A DNA stretch of 64,000 nucleotides, taken from Sorex araneus (lineage: Eukaryota > Chordata > Mammalia > Eulipotyphla > Soricidae). The stretch is from assembly GCF_027595985.1 (NCBI RefSeq), contig NC_073312.1, forward strand, positions 6,246,174-6,310,173, given 5' to 3'. The translations under genes were made by a program, and so were the position numbers. Below the pieces are notes generated by a model. That model was not told the DNA's origin, did not search any database, and saw only the letters and a program-made list of their open reading frames with translations. This document shows positions 44,701-52,408 of the stretch, piece by piece; position 1 is the first letter of the stretch, and each line of letters opens with the position of its first letter.

Positions 44701-45151
44701 GCTGGAGTGGGCACCGCCTCCCCGGGCTCTCAGCCACCGAGCCTGAGCCCCTCGGATGGGCTGGCTCCCTGCCCCGTGACCCCGGCGTGCTGGTGTCCTG
44801 GGACGCACAAGGCCACTCTCGTAGCCGTCCGGTTCTGAGCGCCAGCCCTCGCTGCTCCCTTCTGCTTCGGTAACCGTCGAAAAACGTTTGTCTTCCCCAC
44901 AGAGCCCGTGAGTGACGAAAATGAGGGAATTGACCAAAACACCCAAATTCGGAATCAAGGAATCATAGCTCTGAGCTACCGCGACTGGGAGGTAAAGGCC
45001 GGGGGGGGCCCTGGGTGGCTCGGCCTCTGCCCCGGGCTGCAGCTCTGGGGCCCCGACACTCTTTCCTCTCGGCCAGGAGATCGTGAAGACCTTTGAGATC
45101 GCAGAGCCCGTGATCGCGTCGGGCCAGAGCCAGCCACAGCCCAGCGCCTGA
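29445..45151 (+). CDS. NSMCE4A: NSMCE4A, SMC5/6 complex kleisin subunit (10 coding exons)
   Basis: Joined exons: 29445-29739, 30176-30253, 31945-32075, 35195-35346, 37147-37246, 38656-38746, 39815-39909, 43078-43126, 44903-44991 and 45077-45151, 1,155 nt, 384 residues plus stop, every junction in frame. The product is non-SMC element 4, which bridges the SMC5 and SMC6 heads and, with NSMCE1 and NSMCE3, forms the nuclear subcomplex used in replication-fork stability and recombinational repair. Residues 1-60 are an Arg/Ser-rich disordered tail. Residues 85-140 ([24 protein letters not shown]) correspond to the helical N-terminal part that contacts the SMC6 neck and NSMCE3. Residues 280-375 ([29 protein letters not shown]) form the conserved C-terminal winged-helix region that binds the SMC5 head. 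Length equals the human protein within one residue. Introns, not a retrocopy, exclude the intronless paralogue EID3. Confidence 0.97.
30176..30253 (+). CDS. NSMCE4A: NSMCE4A exon 2
   Basis: Acceptor TTTAAAAAACTAG has a weak pyrimidine tract. Encodes [20 protein letters not shown] and following residues, a helical segment close to the human protein. Donor GAG|GTAGCT is suboptimal. Intron 1 is only 436 bp. Confidence 0.96.
30498..30524. repeat. Short (GT)n tract in NSMCE4A intron 2
   Basis: About 12 GT units at the junction with a degraded SINE. A SINE-derived unit (GGGTCACAGAGATAGTACAG) follows at about 30,600-30,770. Confidence 0.8.
30600..31905. mobile_element. Old SINE cluster in NSMCE4A intron 2
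   Basis: Degraded copies lie at 30,600-30,770 (+), about 31,045-31,160 (+), and 31,460-31,600, 31,612-31,760 and 31,770-31,900 (all -). Each shows fragments of the type-1 body such as GCAGTGCTCAGGAATCACTC or GGGCTTCCCCCTGGCTCAGT. The last ends within 50 bp of exon 3. Confidence 0.6.
31945..32075 (+). CDS. NSMCE4A: NSMCE4A exon 3
   Basis: Acceptor CCCTCCTCTCTGGCAG. Encodes [39 protein letters not shown] and VETL. Donor CTG|GTGAGT. This is one of the most conserved parts of the protein, in the NSMCE3-binding region. Confidence 0.97.
32955..33107 (-). mobile_element. Antisense type-1 SINE, first of a similar pair
   Basis: Body CACCTGGCTCTGCACTCAAG to CACTCCAGCCCC. It shares the variants GGCCTCGTGCAAGG and GCCTTACCCTCTGT and the following CCTTGAGTATTTTT with its neighbour at 33,118-33,296. 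Confidence 0.85.
33118..33296 (-). mobile_element. Antisense type-1 SINE, second of a similar pair
   Basis: Starts TTTTCTTTTTGGGTCACACC and ends CACTCCAGCCCC. The right-hand 80 bp and flank nearly duplicate those of the preceding copy. Confidence 0.9.
33330..33570 (+). mobile_element. Two old sense SINE fragments in NSMCE4A intron 3
   Basis: At 33,330-33,385 GATCCCCGGCACCGCG and AGTAAGCCCTGAGCGCC are SINE body words. At 33,450-33,570 a head-like GGGGCCAGAGAGTTCTCAGG is followed by CACCAGGTGTGGCCC. Confidence 0.5.
33610..33789 (+). mobile_element. Type-1 SINE, sense, in NSMCE4A intron 3
   Basis: Head GGGCCGGAATGATAGCACAG, B box GGGTTCAATTCCC, A tail. The flanks GGTGAAACCCC and GATGAAACCCA suggest a decayed duplication. 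Confidence 0.92.
34067..34950. mobile_element. Old SINE fragments in NSMCE4A intron 3
   Basis: 34,067-34,219 (-) ends GCTCCAGCCC. 34,445-34,580 (+) contains GACCCGGGCCTGGTCCCCGG. 34,855-34,950 (-) contains GATCACTCCTGGCCGGACTC. All are diverged. Confidence 0.55.
34683..34730. repeat. (CT)n-(CA)n microsatellite
   Basis: About 19 CT units followed by five CA units inside NSMCE4A intron 3. Confidence 0.9.
35195..35346 (+). CDS. NSMCE4A: NSMCE4A exon 4
   Basis: Acceptor TTTCTGTAG. Encodes [20 protein letters not shown], then [20 protein letters not shown] and FHF plus two bases of Leu. Donor CCT|GTAAGA. Confidence 0.97.
35691..35882 (-). mobile_element. Type-1 SINE with 16-bp target-site duplication
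   Basis: Flanked by CCTCAGGGCCCTGCTT at 35,675-35,690 and 35,883-35,898. The tail is a TTTTG microsatellite in this orientation. An older antisense copy follows at 35,918-36,055. Confidence 0.95.
36126..36299 (-). mobile_element. Type-1 SINE with 14-bp target-site duplication
   Basis: Flanked by AAAAGTCTTAATTT at 36,112-36,125 and 36,300-36,313, inside NSMCE4A intron 4. Confidence 0.95.
36314..37146. other. NSMCE4A intron 4, 3' part
   Basis: GC-rich, C/T-biased sequence without a recognisable repeat or extra exon. Frames here run on into exon 5 only because the region lacks stop codons. Confidence 0.4.
37147..37246 (+). CDS. NSMCE4A: NSMCE4A exon 5
   Basis: Acceptor CTTCCCTCAG. Encodes the linker [20 protein letters not shown] through RAMPAE, the least conserved internal segment of the family. 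Donor GAG|GTGGGC is non-consensus at +3 to +5, so retention or alternative use is possible. Confidence 0.95.
37330..37770 (+). mobile_element. Three old sense SINE copies in NSMCE4A intron 5
   Basis: 37,330-37,430 is a fragment (CAGAGCCAGGAGTCAGCCC). 37,439-37,590 has a head GGGCCCGAGCGACAGTGCAG. 37,625-37,765 has GGCTGGAGCGAGAGCTCAGG and a good B box GGGTTCGATTCC. Confidence 0.7.
38167..38522. mobile_element. Old SINE fragments in NSMCE4A intron 5
   Basis: 38,167-38,260 (+) has a degraded head and TGGATTTAACCCC. 38,375-38,522 (-) has CACACCCAGCAGCTTTCAGG and ends CACTCTGGCCC. Confidence 0.55.
38656..38746 (+). CDS. NSMCE4A: NSMCE4A exon 6
   Basis: Acceptor CTGTTTTCAG. Encodes [20 protein letters not shown] and [10 protein letters not shown]. 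Donor ACC|GTAAGT. A perfectly ordinary junction with phase 1. Confidence 0.97.
38802..39550. mobile_element. Old SINE cluster in NSMCE4A intron 6
   Basis: 38,802-38,949 (-), 39,066-39,220 (-), 39,276-39,420 (+) and about 39,450-39,550 (+). The first starts 56 bp after the exon 6 donor, so SINE insertion has come close to a splice site without disrupting it. Confidence 0.65.
39815..39909 (+). CDS. NSMCE4A: NSMCE4A exon 7
   Basis: Acceptor CTTCTCTCCGCAG. Encodes [20 protein letters not shown] then [12 protein letters not shown], the start of the C-terminal winged-helix region. Donor AGG|GTAAGG. Confidence 0.98.
40205..40595. mobile_element. Old SINE pair in NSMCE4A intron 7
   Basis: 40,205-40,350 (-) is partial. 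40,436-40,595 (+) has head GGGCCAGAGCGATAGGACAG and B box GGGTTCGATCCC. They form a diverged inverted pair 85 bp apart. Confidence 0.7.
41090..41690 (+). mobile_element. LINE-1 ORF2 fragment, sense, in NSMCE4A intron 7
   Basis: Words such as GGGACCAGACGGCATTTTC, CACGTGATCCTGTCAGTAAA and AAAAAGCATCTGACAAAATT (the LINE-1 reverse-transcriptase region) appear in the order seen in ORF2. The copy is truncated at both ends and carries many stops, so it is inactive. Confidence 0.65.
41690..41757. repeat. (TA)n-(CA)n-(TA)n microsatellite
   Basis: TA-rich, then about 10 CA units, then about 10 TA units. Confidence 0.9.
41758..42470. mobile_element. Old SINE copies in NSMCE4A intron 7
   Basis: 41,758-41,911 (-) and 42,208-42,365 (-) are degraded bodies. 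42,408-42,470 (+) is a sense copy reduced by a large deletion to the first 12 and last 45 bases (GGGGCTGGAGTAGCCCCCG). Confidence 0.65.
42528..42702 (+). mobile_element. Young type-1 SINE with 17-bp target-site duplication, upstream of exon 8
   Basis: Flanked by AAAAAACAGTTCATGGG at 42,511-42,527 and 42,703-42,719. It is close to the family consensus. Confidence 0.96.
43078..43126 (+). CDS. NSMCE4A: NSMCE4A exon 8 (49-nt short exon)
   Basis: Acceptor GTTTGTGTTTTAG. Encodes [16 protein letters not shown] plus one base of Glu. Donor ATAG|GTAAGT. Skipping it would shift the frame. It is flanked at about 375 and 310 bp by SINEs in opposite orientation. Confidence 0.97.
43436..43614 (-). mobile_element. 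Type-1 SINE, antisense, downstream of exon 8
   Basis: A (TTTA)n tail leads to GCTTTTTTGGGTCACGCCC and the element ends TGCTCCGGCCCC. With the copy at 42,528 it makes an inverted pair around exon 8. Confidence 0.92.
44065..44236 (+). mobile_element. Type-1 SINE, sense, with (AAT)n tail
   Basis: Full-length head and B box (GGGTTCGATTCCC). The flanks share TAATGTGG. Confidence 0.94.
44483..44661 (-). mobile_element. Young type-1 SINE with 18-bp target-site duplication
   Basis: Flanked by CAACAGGGGGCAGCTTTA at 44,465-44,482 and 44,662-44,679. It forms an inverted pair with the sense copy at 44,065, 250 bp away. Confidence 0.95.
44903..44991 (+). CDS. NSMCE4A: NSMCE4A exon 9
   Basis: Acceptor GTCTTCCCCACAG. 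Encodes [20 protein letters not shown] and [10 protein letters not shown]. Donor GAG|GTAAAG. The following intron is only 85 bp. Confidence 0.97.
45077..45151 (+). CDS. NSMCE4A: NSMCE4A exon 10 (coding end)
   Basis: Acceptor TCTCGGCCAG. Encodes [20 protein letters not shown], then QPSA and a TGA stop at 45,149-45,151. The C-terminal PSA is shared with the human protein. A donor-like CAG|GTAACG occurs 13 nt after the stop. Confidence 0.96.
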   Translation, partial: EIVKTFEIAEPVIASGQSQPQPSA

Positions 45152-45559
45152 CCCTGAGGCCCAGGTAACGTGTCGGCGCCTTCCCACCGAGCCCTGACAC
45201 CCCAGGCCCTCCTGCCTTTTCACGTCCTAGGGGAAATTAGGGCCCCCCCCCCCCCGTGATTGCCCACGAGAACGCTGATTAGGAGGCAGGCCGGGTGGGG
45301 CCTCCTCCCGGATCCCATTACCTGGGCTTCTTTGTGGGGGTGCCGGTGTCTTCAGACACCGTTGGAAGAAGCCGAGTGAGAGCTTGGTGTCGGTGGGCTG
45401 CCAAGGGGCTGGGCGGAGCAGCCTGGCCTGGCACGTAATAGACCCCGAGTGCGGCCCTCGGCGTCGCCGTGTGCGCATGCTCTTGTTTGGTGAGCGCCGC
45501 TGCCGCTCACGGATTGGTGGAGGCCAGCGGTCTTCGGCCACGGGTGTGCGGGTGGAGAA

Positions 45560-46430
45560 AGGTGAGAGCCAGAGGCCAGGGCAGGAGAGAGCGTACCGGG
45601 AGGACACTTGCCTTACGTGGGGCAGACCCCGGCTTCCGTCCCGATTCCCGGAAGCACCACTAGGCGTGATCCTTGAGCACTGAGCCAGGAGTAAGCCCTG
45701 AGCACAGTAGGGTGTGGCTCCCAAACAGACAAAAGCCACTGGTCTCCCGCCGCGGGTCTGGGGCTAGACAGTTTCCGGTGTGCCGGGACCACGCCCCGTG
45801 AGTTAGCCGTGTGGGCACTGGCCCGGTGGATTGGCTGTCCCCACGCACGGGGCAGCGGGGCGGAGTAAGGACAGACTTTCCCTGAAGGTCACTCGAATGG
45901 ACCTTTCTGAAATTGGAGTTTGGCTGCGGGACGATTCGTCATGGAGAGAGCACTGCTGGAAGGGAGTCCCGTGGGCCCAGGAGATCTGAGGTCTCTTGGC
46001 TGTCCCTTTAAGATGCCGGGAGCCGGCCAGGGCTGTGGCCTTCAGGGCTGAGGCGCTTTACTGGCAGGTGCAGGGCCCCAGTGGGCTGATTGGACCCCCA
46101 GCACCTCGAGGTCTCTTGAGCACTGTTCACGGGAGCCTCCATGTTTGGAAGAAAGTAGGAGGTCAAGGAGGTCAGTTTCTCTGGCTCAGTTTTGGAGGCC
46201 AGCATAGTACGGTGGGTCGGGCGGGTACTTGCCTGGCACGGGATTGACCCAGGTTCAGTCCCCGCCACCCCGTGTGAGCTGTGCCGGGAGAGATCCCTGA
46301 ATGCAGAGCCGGGAGTCAGTCCTGAGCACTGCCAGGTGTCGCCCAGAACAGACGAACAGGAACCAATAGTTTCATTTTCCTCATCTGCAACTTACCGCAA
46401 AGATGGGGTGGTTTAAAGTTAGGTAAATGT
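45560..46430 (+). mobile_element. Old SINE and MIR-like fragments downstream of the NSMCE4A stop
   Basis: 45,560-45,735 (+) and 46,195-46,360 (+) are diverged type-1 copies. 46,370-46,425 (CATTTTCCTCATCTGCAAC; AGATGGGGT) resembles the core of MIR, an older mammal-wide SINE. Confidence 0.55.
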
Positions 46431-46635
46431 GAGGGCTCCACTTTTTGCTAGCTAGCTTGTTTGACATGACTGAGAATTAAAATCCGCTTTTTAAGTAATG
46501 TGTAAACGCTTCATGTCTGTCCCAGTTAGTTGAGCTTTTGTTCCAAGACGATGGAGGGACCAGGAATAGACTCGAGAGAGACGCCGGGACTCTGCTCTCT
46601 GCTCACAGAAGGAGCTTGATGGGCTTATTTGAGTC

Positions 46636-46812
46636 GGTTTTTATTTTTTGGTTTTTGGCCACACCCAGCAATGCTCAAGAGTTACTCCTGGCTCTGCCCT
46701 CAGGAATCACTCCTGACAGTGCTCGGGGGACCAGATGGGATGCCGGGGATCAGATCTGAGTTGGCCGAGTGCAAGGCAATCGCCCTCCCACTGTGCTGTG
46801 GCTCTGGACCCT
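46636..46812 (-). mobile_element. Older antisense type-1 SINE
   Basis: GGCCACACCCAGCAATGCTC through GCTCTGGACCC. Moderately diverged. Confidence 0.85.
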
Positions 46813-46821
46813 CTTTGAGTC

Positions 46822-46822
46822 T

Positions 46823-46853
<31 letters not shown>

Positions 46854-47009
46854 GGGTCACACCTGGCGATGCACAGGGGTTACTCCTGGCTCTGCATTCA
46901 GGAATTACCCCTGGCCGTGCTCAGGGGACCATATGGGATGCTGGGATTTGAACCCGGGTCGACCGCGTGCAAGGCAAACGCCCTACCCGCTGTGCTATCT
47001 CTCCAGCCC
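46822..47009 (-). mobile_element. Young type-1 SINE with 13-bp target-site duplication
   Basis: Flanked by CCCTCTTTGAGTC at 46,809-46,821 and 47,010-47,022. It inserted into the end of the older copy and now lies 57 bp before the predicted terminal exon of NSMCE4A. Confidence 0.95.
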
Positions 47010-47125
47010 CCCTCTTTGAGTCATTTATCGAGTGCTCACCGGCTCTTTCCGCTTCCCCCCCTTTAGGACTCACGTGGATGATGAAATCCCAGGAGGAAGG
47101 AGGCATGCATTGTAAATATTGTATG

Positions 47126-47131
47126 ATTAAA
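47126..47131 (+). terminator. NSMCE4A: ATTAAA polyadenylation signal, probably NSMCE4A
   Basis: ATTAAA, the commonest variant signal, is followed by TGTTTTTAAAG and TTGTTTTTAG, which could serve as the downstream U/GU element. Confidence 0.55.
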
Positions 47132-47219
47132 TGTTTTTAAAGATAGATTGTTTTTAGTAAAACGTAGCTTTTGATAGTTAATGAATTCGTCTTGGTTGTT
47201 TTTGATTGAGAAAATTCAC

Positions 47220-48180
47220 ACACACACATTGTAACAAATCCTCTTGTTTCCTGTGTCCTGTCCCACCTCATGGGACACCCGTCCGTCCGTGCATGTGTGC
47301 GGGGGTGAGTGACCTCAGCCGTGGAGCCTGTGTATCGGGTCTCGGACCCGCATGCTGGTACCTGTGGCACAGCGAGGGCAGAGGGAGCCTTCCCCCGGTC
47401 AGGGCCTCCCGTGAGCTGGGCTGGACTCCTCCCGGCCAGCCCTCTCTCGTGTCCCCTTCTGGGGCCGCGCAGGGCCCCTGGGCCCTGTTCCCTTCCCTCC
47501 TTCCATGGCGGGGCGGGGCTGCAGGCCTCCTTCCGAGCACCAAGTCAGGAGTCAGGAGACGGGGCCTGGAGCTGCTGAGGTGAGCCGCACCCTGCCCAGT
47601 CACCGCGCTCTTGTCGGGCACGGAAGCATGGGAGGTGGCGGCCTGCTCTGCCACCCTGAGTCCTGGGGGGCCTCGTAGCTGGGGGCGGGGACGCCCTGCC
47701 CCCTCCGGGCTGGAGACCTCTGGATGCCCCGAGCGCTGCTGCCGCCCGGCCTCCCCCTGCCGGCGGGACTCAGGCACGCCCCCATCCGGTCAGCTCCCGC
47801 CCCCCACCCGGGTCTCCTCTGCACCCACCTCCGAGGTGGCATCTGGAGAGAAGCCAATGCTCAGCCCCCAGGCCTGGCCCCCCCCCCCGCCCCCCCCTGC
47901 TCAGCACAGCCCCCTGGGGCCTTTCCTTCCCGGCAGGCCGAAGGTCAGCCCAGCTGCCGCCCCCTCCCGCCACGCGTGACGGGGCCTTCCCAGACACGGG
48001 TCTCGCTTCTGGCCTCCTGGCTCCCGCCAAGGCCATGTGACAAGGGCTGTCCCCGCTGGGACGGGGCATGTCCTGGGAACTGACTGACCTCTGCCCCCCC
48101 GACCCTTCCTCCCTCCAGGACTCTTCTCCCATCTGCTCTGTCGGGTTGCCTCAGAGGAACTGTCTCATCAGGCTTATCGG
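47220..48180. other. GC-rich sequence after NSMCE4A, no gene recognised
   Basis: Frames run on both strands with Pro/Gly/Ser/Arg-rich, overlapping translations and no domain. It may be an island-like remnant. I see no promoter or splice structure worth calling. Confidence 0.35.
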
Positions 48181-48181
48181 G

Positions 48182-48480
<299 letters not shown>

Positions 48481-48717
48481 CCGTGCACCCTGGCTACTCA
48501 ACTTTGGGTCCAGACGCTCCCTCCAGAAAGTTCTCTGCAGCTTCTCCCTCCTCCATGCCCCCACTTCCAGCCTTGCCCCTTGTGTACTCAGCCGAAGACC
48601 CTCTCTCTAGGTCTGAGCATCTGACCCAACAGAGCCTGGAGTAACCGCCAACATTCACGCCCATGTGTTTGCTCACTGCAATGTGCTGGGAATCTACTGC
48701 AGTGTATGACCCTAGTT

Positions 48718-49010
48718 CTTTTTTTTTTTAATAAGAATTTTATTTTATTGAATCACCATGTGGAAAATTACAATGCTTTCAGGCTTAAGTCTCAGTTATA
48801 CAATGCTGAAACAACCATCCCTTCACCAGTGCCCATAACCCACCACCAAAAACTAAAACCCCACACAGTTCACCTCCCATCCCGCCCCCCTTTACCCCCA
48901 CCTTGTAACTGACAAGTTTCACTTTACTTTCTCTTTACTTTGGTTACATTCAATATTTCAACAGAAACCTCACTATTATTGTTAGGAGTACCCCACTAGA
49001 GTCAGACCTG
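48718..49010 (-). mobile_element. LINE-1 3' UTR end, antisense
   Basis: Reverse-complemented A tail, then TTTTATTGAATCACCATGTG, GAAAATTACAATGCTTTCAG and CACCCTCCC-type cytosine-rich sequence to TTTGGTTACATTCAATATTT. Related to, but distinct from, the ends at 1-90 and 7,125. Confidence 0.65.
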
Positions 49011-49128
49011 TTGTGAAGAGAAATGACTTAGCCGCGTGGTTTTGGATTTCTGTACTTTAACAACTAAGTCCTGGGAGATTTTTTCCAGATACTGGATCAT
49101 TGCAAGCTTGTAAACCCCATCTGTGGGT

Positions 49129-49141
49129 GGGGGGGGGGGGG

Positions 49142-49206
<65 letters not shown>
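49129..49206. repeat. G run and (GA)n microsatellite
   Basis: Fourteen G residues and GC, then about 31 GA units. Frames through it read as Arg-Glu or Ser-Leu repeats. Confidence 0.95.
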
Positions 49207-49209
<3 letters not shown>

Positions 49210-49324
49210 CCTTTCCCCTCCTGAGCGGGCATGGGGCCACGGCATGCTGGAGACATTCTGCAAGGAGCTACCCATGCCGAAGTAGTTTAATTTAGCTGTG
49301 ACCCTATTCTTAAAAAACATTGGG

Positions 49325-49745
49325 ACCAGGAGGCCAGAAAGATGGCACAGCGCAGTGGGTAAGGCGCTTGAGTGCAGAGCCAGGAGTCAGCCCTGAGCAC
49401 CCTCGGGTACGGCCCCCAAACAAAAACATGAAACTGTCTTCCTCATGGCTGGCGTGATAGTACAGTGGGGAGGGCACTTGCCTTGCCTGCGGAGGACCGG
49501 GGTTCATTCCCGGCATCCCACATGGTCCCCAAGCATGGCCTGAGTGCAGAGCCAGGAGGAACCCCTGAGCATCACCAAGTGCCCCCCCCCAAAAAATTTG
49601 GGTGAGTGGATTGATAGTATGCAGGTAAGGTGCTTGCTTGCCTGGCATGCAGCCGACCTGGGTTTGACCCCCAGCACCCCATGTAGTCCTTTAAGCACTG
49701 CCAGGAGTGATCCCTGAGCACTGCTGGATATGGCCCCAAAACAAA
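49325..49745 (+). mobile_element. Three old sense SINE copies
   Basis: 49,325-49,435 is internally deleted. 49,448-49,592 has head GGCTGGCGTGATAGTACAGT. 49,600-49,745 has CCTGGGTTTGACCCCCAG. They are similarly diverged. Confidence 0.7.
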
Positions 49746-49874
49746 GACAGTGCAGGGTGGCGAAGGGGGGGGGCGGAGGTAAGAGTAGAAAATAGTGATT
49801 AATTATAACCCTGTTTTGTATTTATTAGGAATACAATCTGTCCTTCCTTCAAATGTGCTGTTTGAAGCAACTGC

Positions 49875-50056
49875 TTTTTTTTTTTTTTTTTTTGCTTTTT
49901 GGGTCACACCCGGCAGTGCTCAGGGGTTACTCCTGGCTCTGCACTCAGGAATTACTCCTGGCGGTACTCAGGGGACCCTATGGGATGCTGGGAATCAAAC
50001 CTGGGTTGGCCACATGCAAGGCAAACGCCCTCCCCGCTGTGCTATCGCTCCAGCCC
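49875..50056 (-). mobile_element. Type-1 SINE, antisense
   Basis: T run, GCTTTTTGGGTCACACCCGG to CGCTCCAGCCCC. The flanks TTTGAAGCAACTGC and CTTGAAGCGACTGC are a duplication with two or so changes. Confidence 0.94.
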
Positions 50057-50147
50057 CTTGAAGCGACTGCCTTAAACGGTCGCCTGAAACTCAGCACTCA
50101 GAACAAAAGTTACAAAAGCAAGTGTGAATAGTATGTGGTTAAACAAT

Positions 50148-50535
50148 ACGGAAAGGTCTGGAAAGACAGTACAGGGGTTCGGGCATTTGCCTTCCATGTA
50201 GAGGACCCTAGTTTGAATTCCTGGCACTGCGTCTGGGGTCACAGCGATAGAAATATTCCCTGTGACTGCCATGGCCCAGGTCTCCCCAGCCCCAAATAAA
50301 TAAATTACAAGTGTCAAGTCATAAAAACGATTTCCATTTTCAGATCGAAGCTCTGCAGTAGGGCTGGAGAGATGGTGCAGGGTTCGGGCCCCCGCCTCGT
50401 GTGTGACTGTCTCCAGTTCAAGCCCGTGTACCACAGATGGGCCCAGAGCGGAACAAGAGTGATGGCTGAGCCTGGGCCGGGGTCAGTCCTGGGCACAGAG
50501 CCACGAGGAAGCCCCAACCTTCCAGGGCTTATCCA
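50148..50535 (+). mobile_element. Two degenerate sense SINE copies
   Basis: 50,148-50,300 (GGTCTGGAAAGACAGTACAG; TAGTTTGAATTCC) and 50,355-50,535 (GGGCTGGAGAGATGGTGCAG; CAGTTCAAGCCC). The middle segments are lost. Confidence 0.55.
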
Positions 50536-50856
50536 AAAAGATGTTTTTTTAAACTTTATTTGACTTTTGGTTTTTTGCTGGTACCTAGGGCTGAACCCAG
50601 GAACATACCACATGCAGACACGTGTTCTACGCCTGATAAATTCTGAAACTATGTTGTTAAACTGTTTCTTTCTCCTGATAAGAGAAGCTGGGGCTGAGGA
50701 ACAAAGAATCCAAATCACGGAGATACACGAAGAGCTTTTCTGATTGTAAATTAGCCGGAAACAGGCTATCGGGAGACGCGACTTTTCTTTCTCTGAAACA
50801 TATAAAGGATTCCTTGCTACAAACATTGAATCATGAGTCTAAATTTTTAGTTGTTG

Positions 50857-51042
50857 GGGCTGGAGTGATAGCACAGTGGGTAGGGCGTTTGCCTTGCACG
50901 CGGCCGACCCGGGTTCGAATCCCAGCATCCCATATGGTCCCCTGAGCACCGCTAGGAGTAATTCCTGAGTGTAGAGCCAGGAGTAACCCCTGTGTATCAC
51001 CGGGTGTGACCCAAAAAGCCAAAAAATAAATAAATAAATAAA
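50857..51042 (+). mobile_element. Young type-1 SINE with 17-bp target-site duplication
   Basis: Flanked by TAAATTTTTAGTTGTTG at 50,840-50,856 and 51,043-51,059. The tail is (TAAA)n. Confidence 0.96.
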
Positions 51043-51059
51043 TAAATTTTTAGTTGTTG

Positions 51060-51570
51060 TTTTGGAGGGCCACACTTGACAGTGCTCATGATTTACCCCT
51101 GTTCTGTACTCAGGGGTCACGCCTGATGGGCCTGGGGACCATATGTGGTGCTGGTTTGGCCGTGTGCAGGGCTAGTGACCTACCCACAGTGCTCTCTCTC
51201 TGGCCCCCATTTCTGCTTTCTGGGAGGAGAGACTAGAGAGCTGGTATAATTTCTTCCTTAAATATTTGATAAAATTCCCCAGTGAGCTCATCCAGGCCTT
51301 GCCCTTGAATTTTGAAGATTATTAATGATTGATTCTGTTTCTTTGAAGATAGTACTGATCACATGATTTCCTTCTTGTGTGCCTTTTGTATTGTGTGTTT
51401 TGGTTTGGGAACTGCATCTAGCTCTGCTCAGAGCCTACACTTGGTTCTGCACTCAAATGTGACTCCTGGTGGGGTTGGGGGGACCTTATGGGGTGCTGGG
51501 GATTGGGCCTGGGTCAGCTATATGCAAGGCAAGCGCCCAGCCCGCTGGACCTCCTGCTCCTGCCCCTCTC
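51060..51570 (-). mobile_element. Old antisense SINEs around a LINE-1 fragment
   Basis: 51,060-51,208 and 51,403-51,570 are diverged SINE bodies. Between them, 51,240-51,400 (GATAAAATTCCCCAGTGAGC, TCATCCAGGCC) matches the reverse complement of LINE-1 ORF2. Confidence 0.65.
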
Positions 51571-52175
51571 GTGTGACTTAGGGCAGATTGTGTCTTACCA
51601 AGAACTGATCCGTCTCCTCTGCATTATCATATATACGGGTTTGAAACTGTTCATAGTTTTTATATTTTTAATGTTCATGGGATTATCAGTGAAGATCCTT
51701 TCATTTCTGATATTGGCCATTTGCTGTCTTTTGGTCATTATCAGCTTCATTCAGGGTTTACCCATTTTCTTTTCAAATAACTGACTTCTATTTTTTTTTT
51801 CTTTTTGGGTCACACCCGGAAATGCACAGGGGTCACTCCTGGCTCTGCACTCAGGAATTACTCCTGGCGGTGCTCAGGGGACCCTATGGGATGCTGGGAA
51901 TCGAACCTGGGTAGGCCGCGTGCAAGGCAAATGCCCTACCTGCTGTGCTATCGCTCCAGCCCCTGACTTCTATTTTTGTCAGTGTTCTCTGCTGATTCCT
52001 TGCAGTCCACTTCATTTGCATTTGCTTTTATTTTGTATGCTTCTTTTTTAAAAATGTGAATGACTGTGAATTGCAAAGTTACAGGCATTAATGATTGAGT
52101 TTCAGGCGTGTATTTTTCCAGCACCAACCCCTTTTCCAGTGCCCACAACCCTCCACAAGTGTCCCCAGTTTCCTT
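51571..52175 (-). mobile_element. LINE-1 fragment, antisense
   Basis: AGGGCAGATTGTGTCTTACC, GTTCATAGTTTTTATATTTT and TCATTCAGGGTTTACCC follow the antisense ORF2 pattern. From about 52,030 (AAATGTGAATGACTGTGAAT) it reads as the 3' UTR end of a second LINE-1, with AAAGTTACAGGCATTAATG. Confidence 0.6.
51796..51962 (-). mobile_element. Young type-1 SINE in LINE-1
   Basis: Flanked by CTGACTTCTATTTTT at 51,781-51,795 and 51,963-51,977. Confidence 0.95.
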
Positions 52176-52190
52176 CCTGTCCCCCATCTT

Positions 52191-52408
52191 TTTTTTCCTT
52201 TTTGGGTCACACCTGGCGATGCACAGGGGTTACTCCTGGCTCTTTGCTCAGGAATTACTCCTGGCGATGCTCAGGGGTTACTCCTGGCTCTACACTCAGG
52301 AATTACCCCTGGCAGTGCTCAGGGGACCATATGGGATGCTGGGAATCGAACCCTGGTTGGCCTCGTGCAAGGCAAACGCCCTCCCCACTGTGCTCTCCAT
52401 CCAGCCCC
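52191..52408 (-). mobile_element. Type-1 SINE with internal duplication
   Basis: Flanked by CCTGTCCCCCATCTT at 52,176-52,190 and 52,409-52,423. A block of about 46 bp (CAGGGGTTACTCCTGGCTCT ... AATTACTCCTGGCGATG) is present twice in tandem, so the element is longer than its relatives. Confidence 0.94.

Larger units (their letters stand above)
45152..47150 (+). other. NSMCE4A: NSMCE4A 3' UTR: predicted spliced terminal exon
   Basis: After the stop codon 13 nt remain before CAG|GTAACG (donor at 45,165). A strong acceptor, TTCCGCTTCCCCCCCTTTAG, ends at 47,066. The following segment contains ATTAAA at 47,126-47,131 and a T-rich tract. I infer a last noncoding exon from 47,067 to about 47,150. Readthrough with a longer unspliced UTR is the alternative. 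The SINEs between the two lie in the predicted intron 10. Confidence 0.6.
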
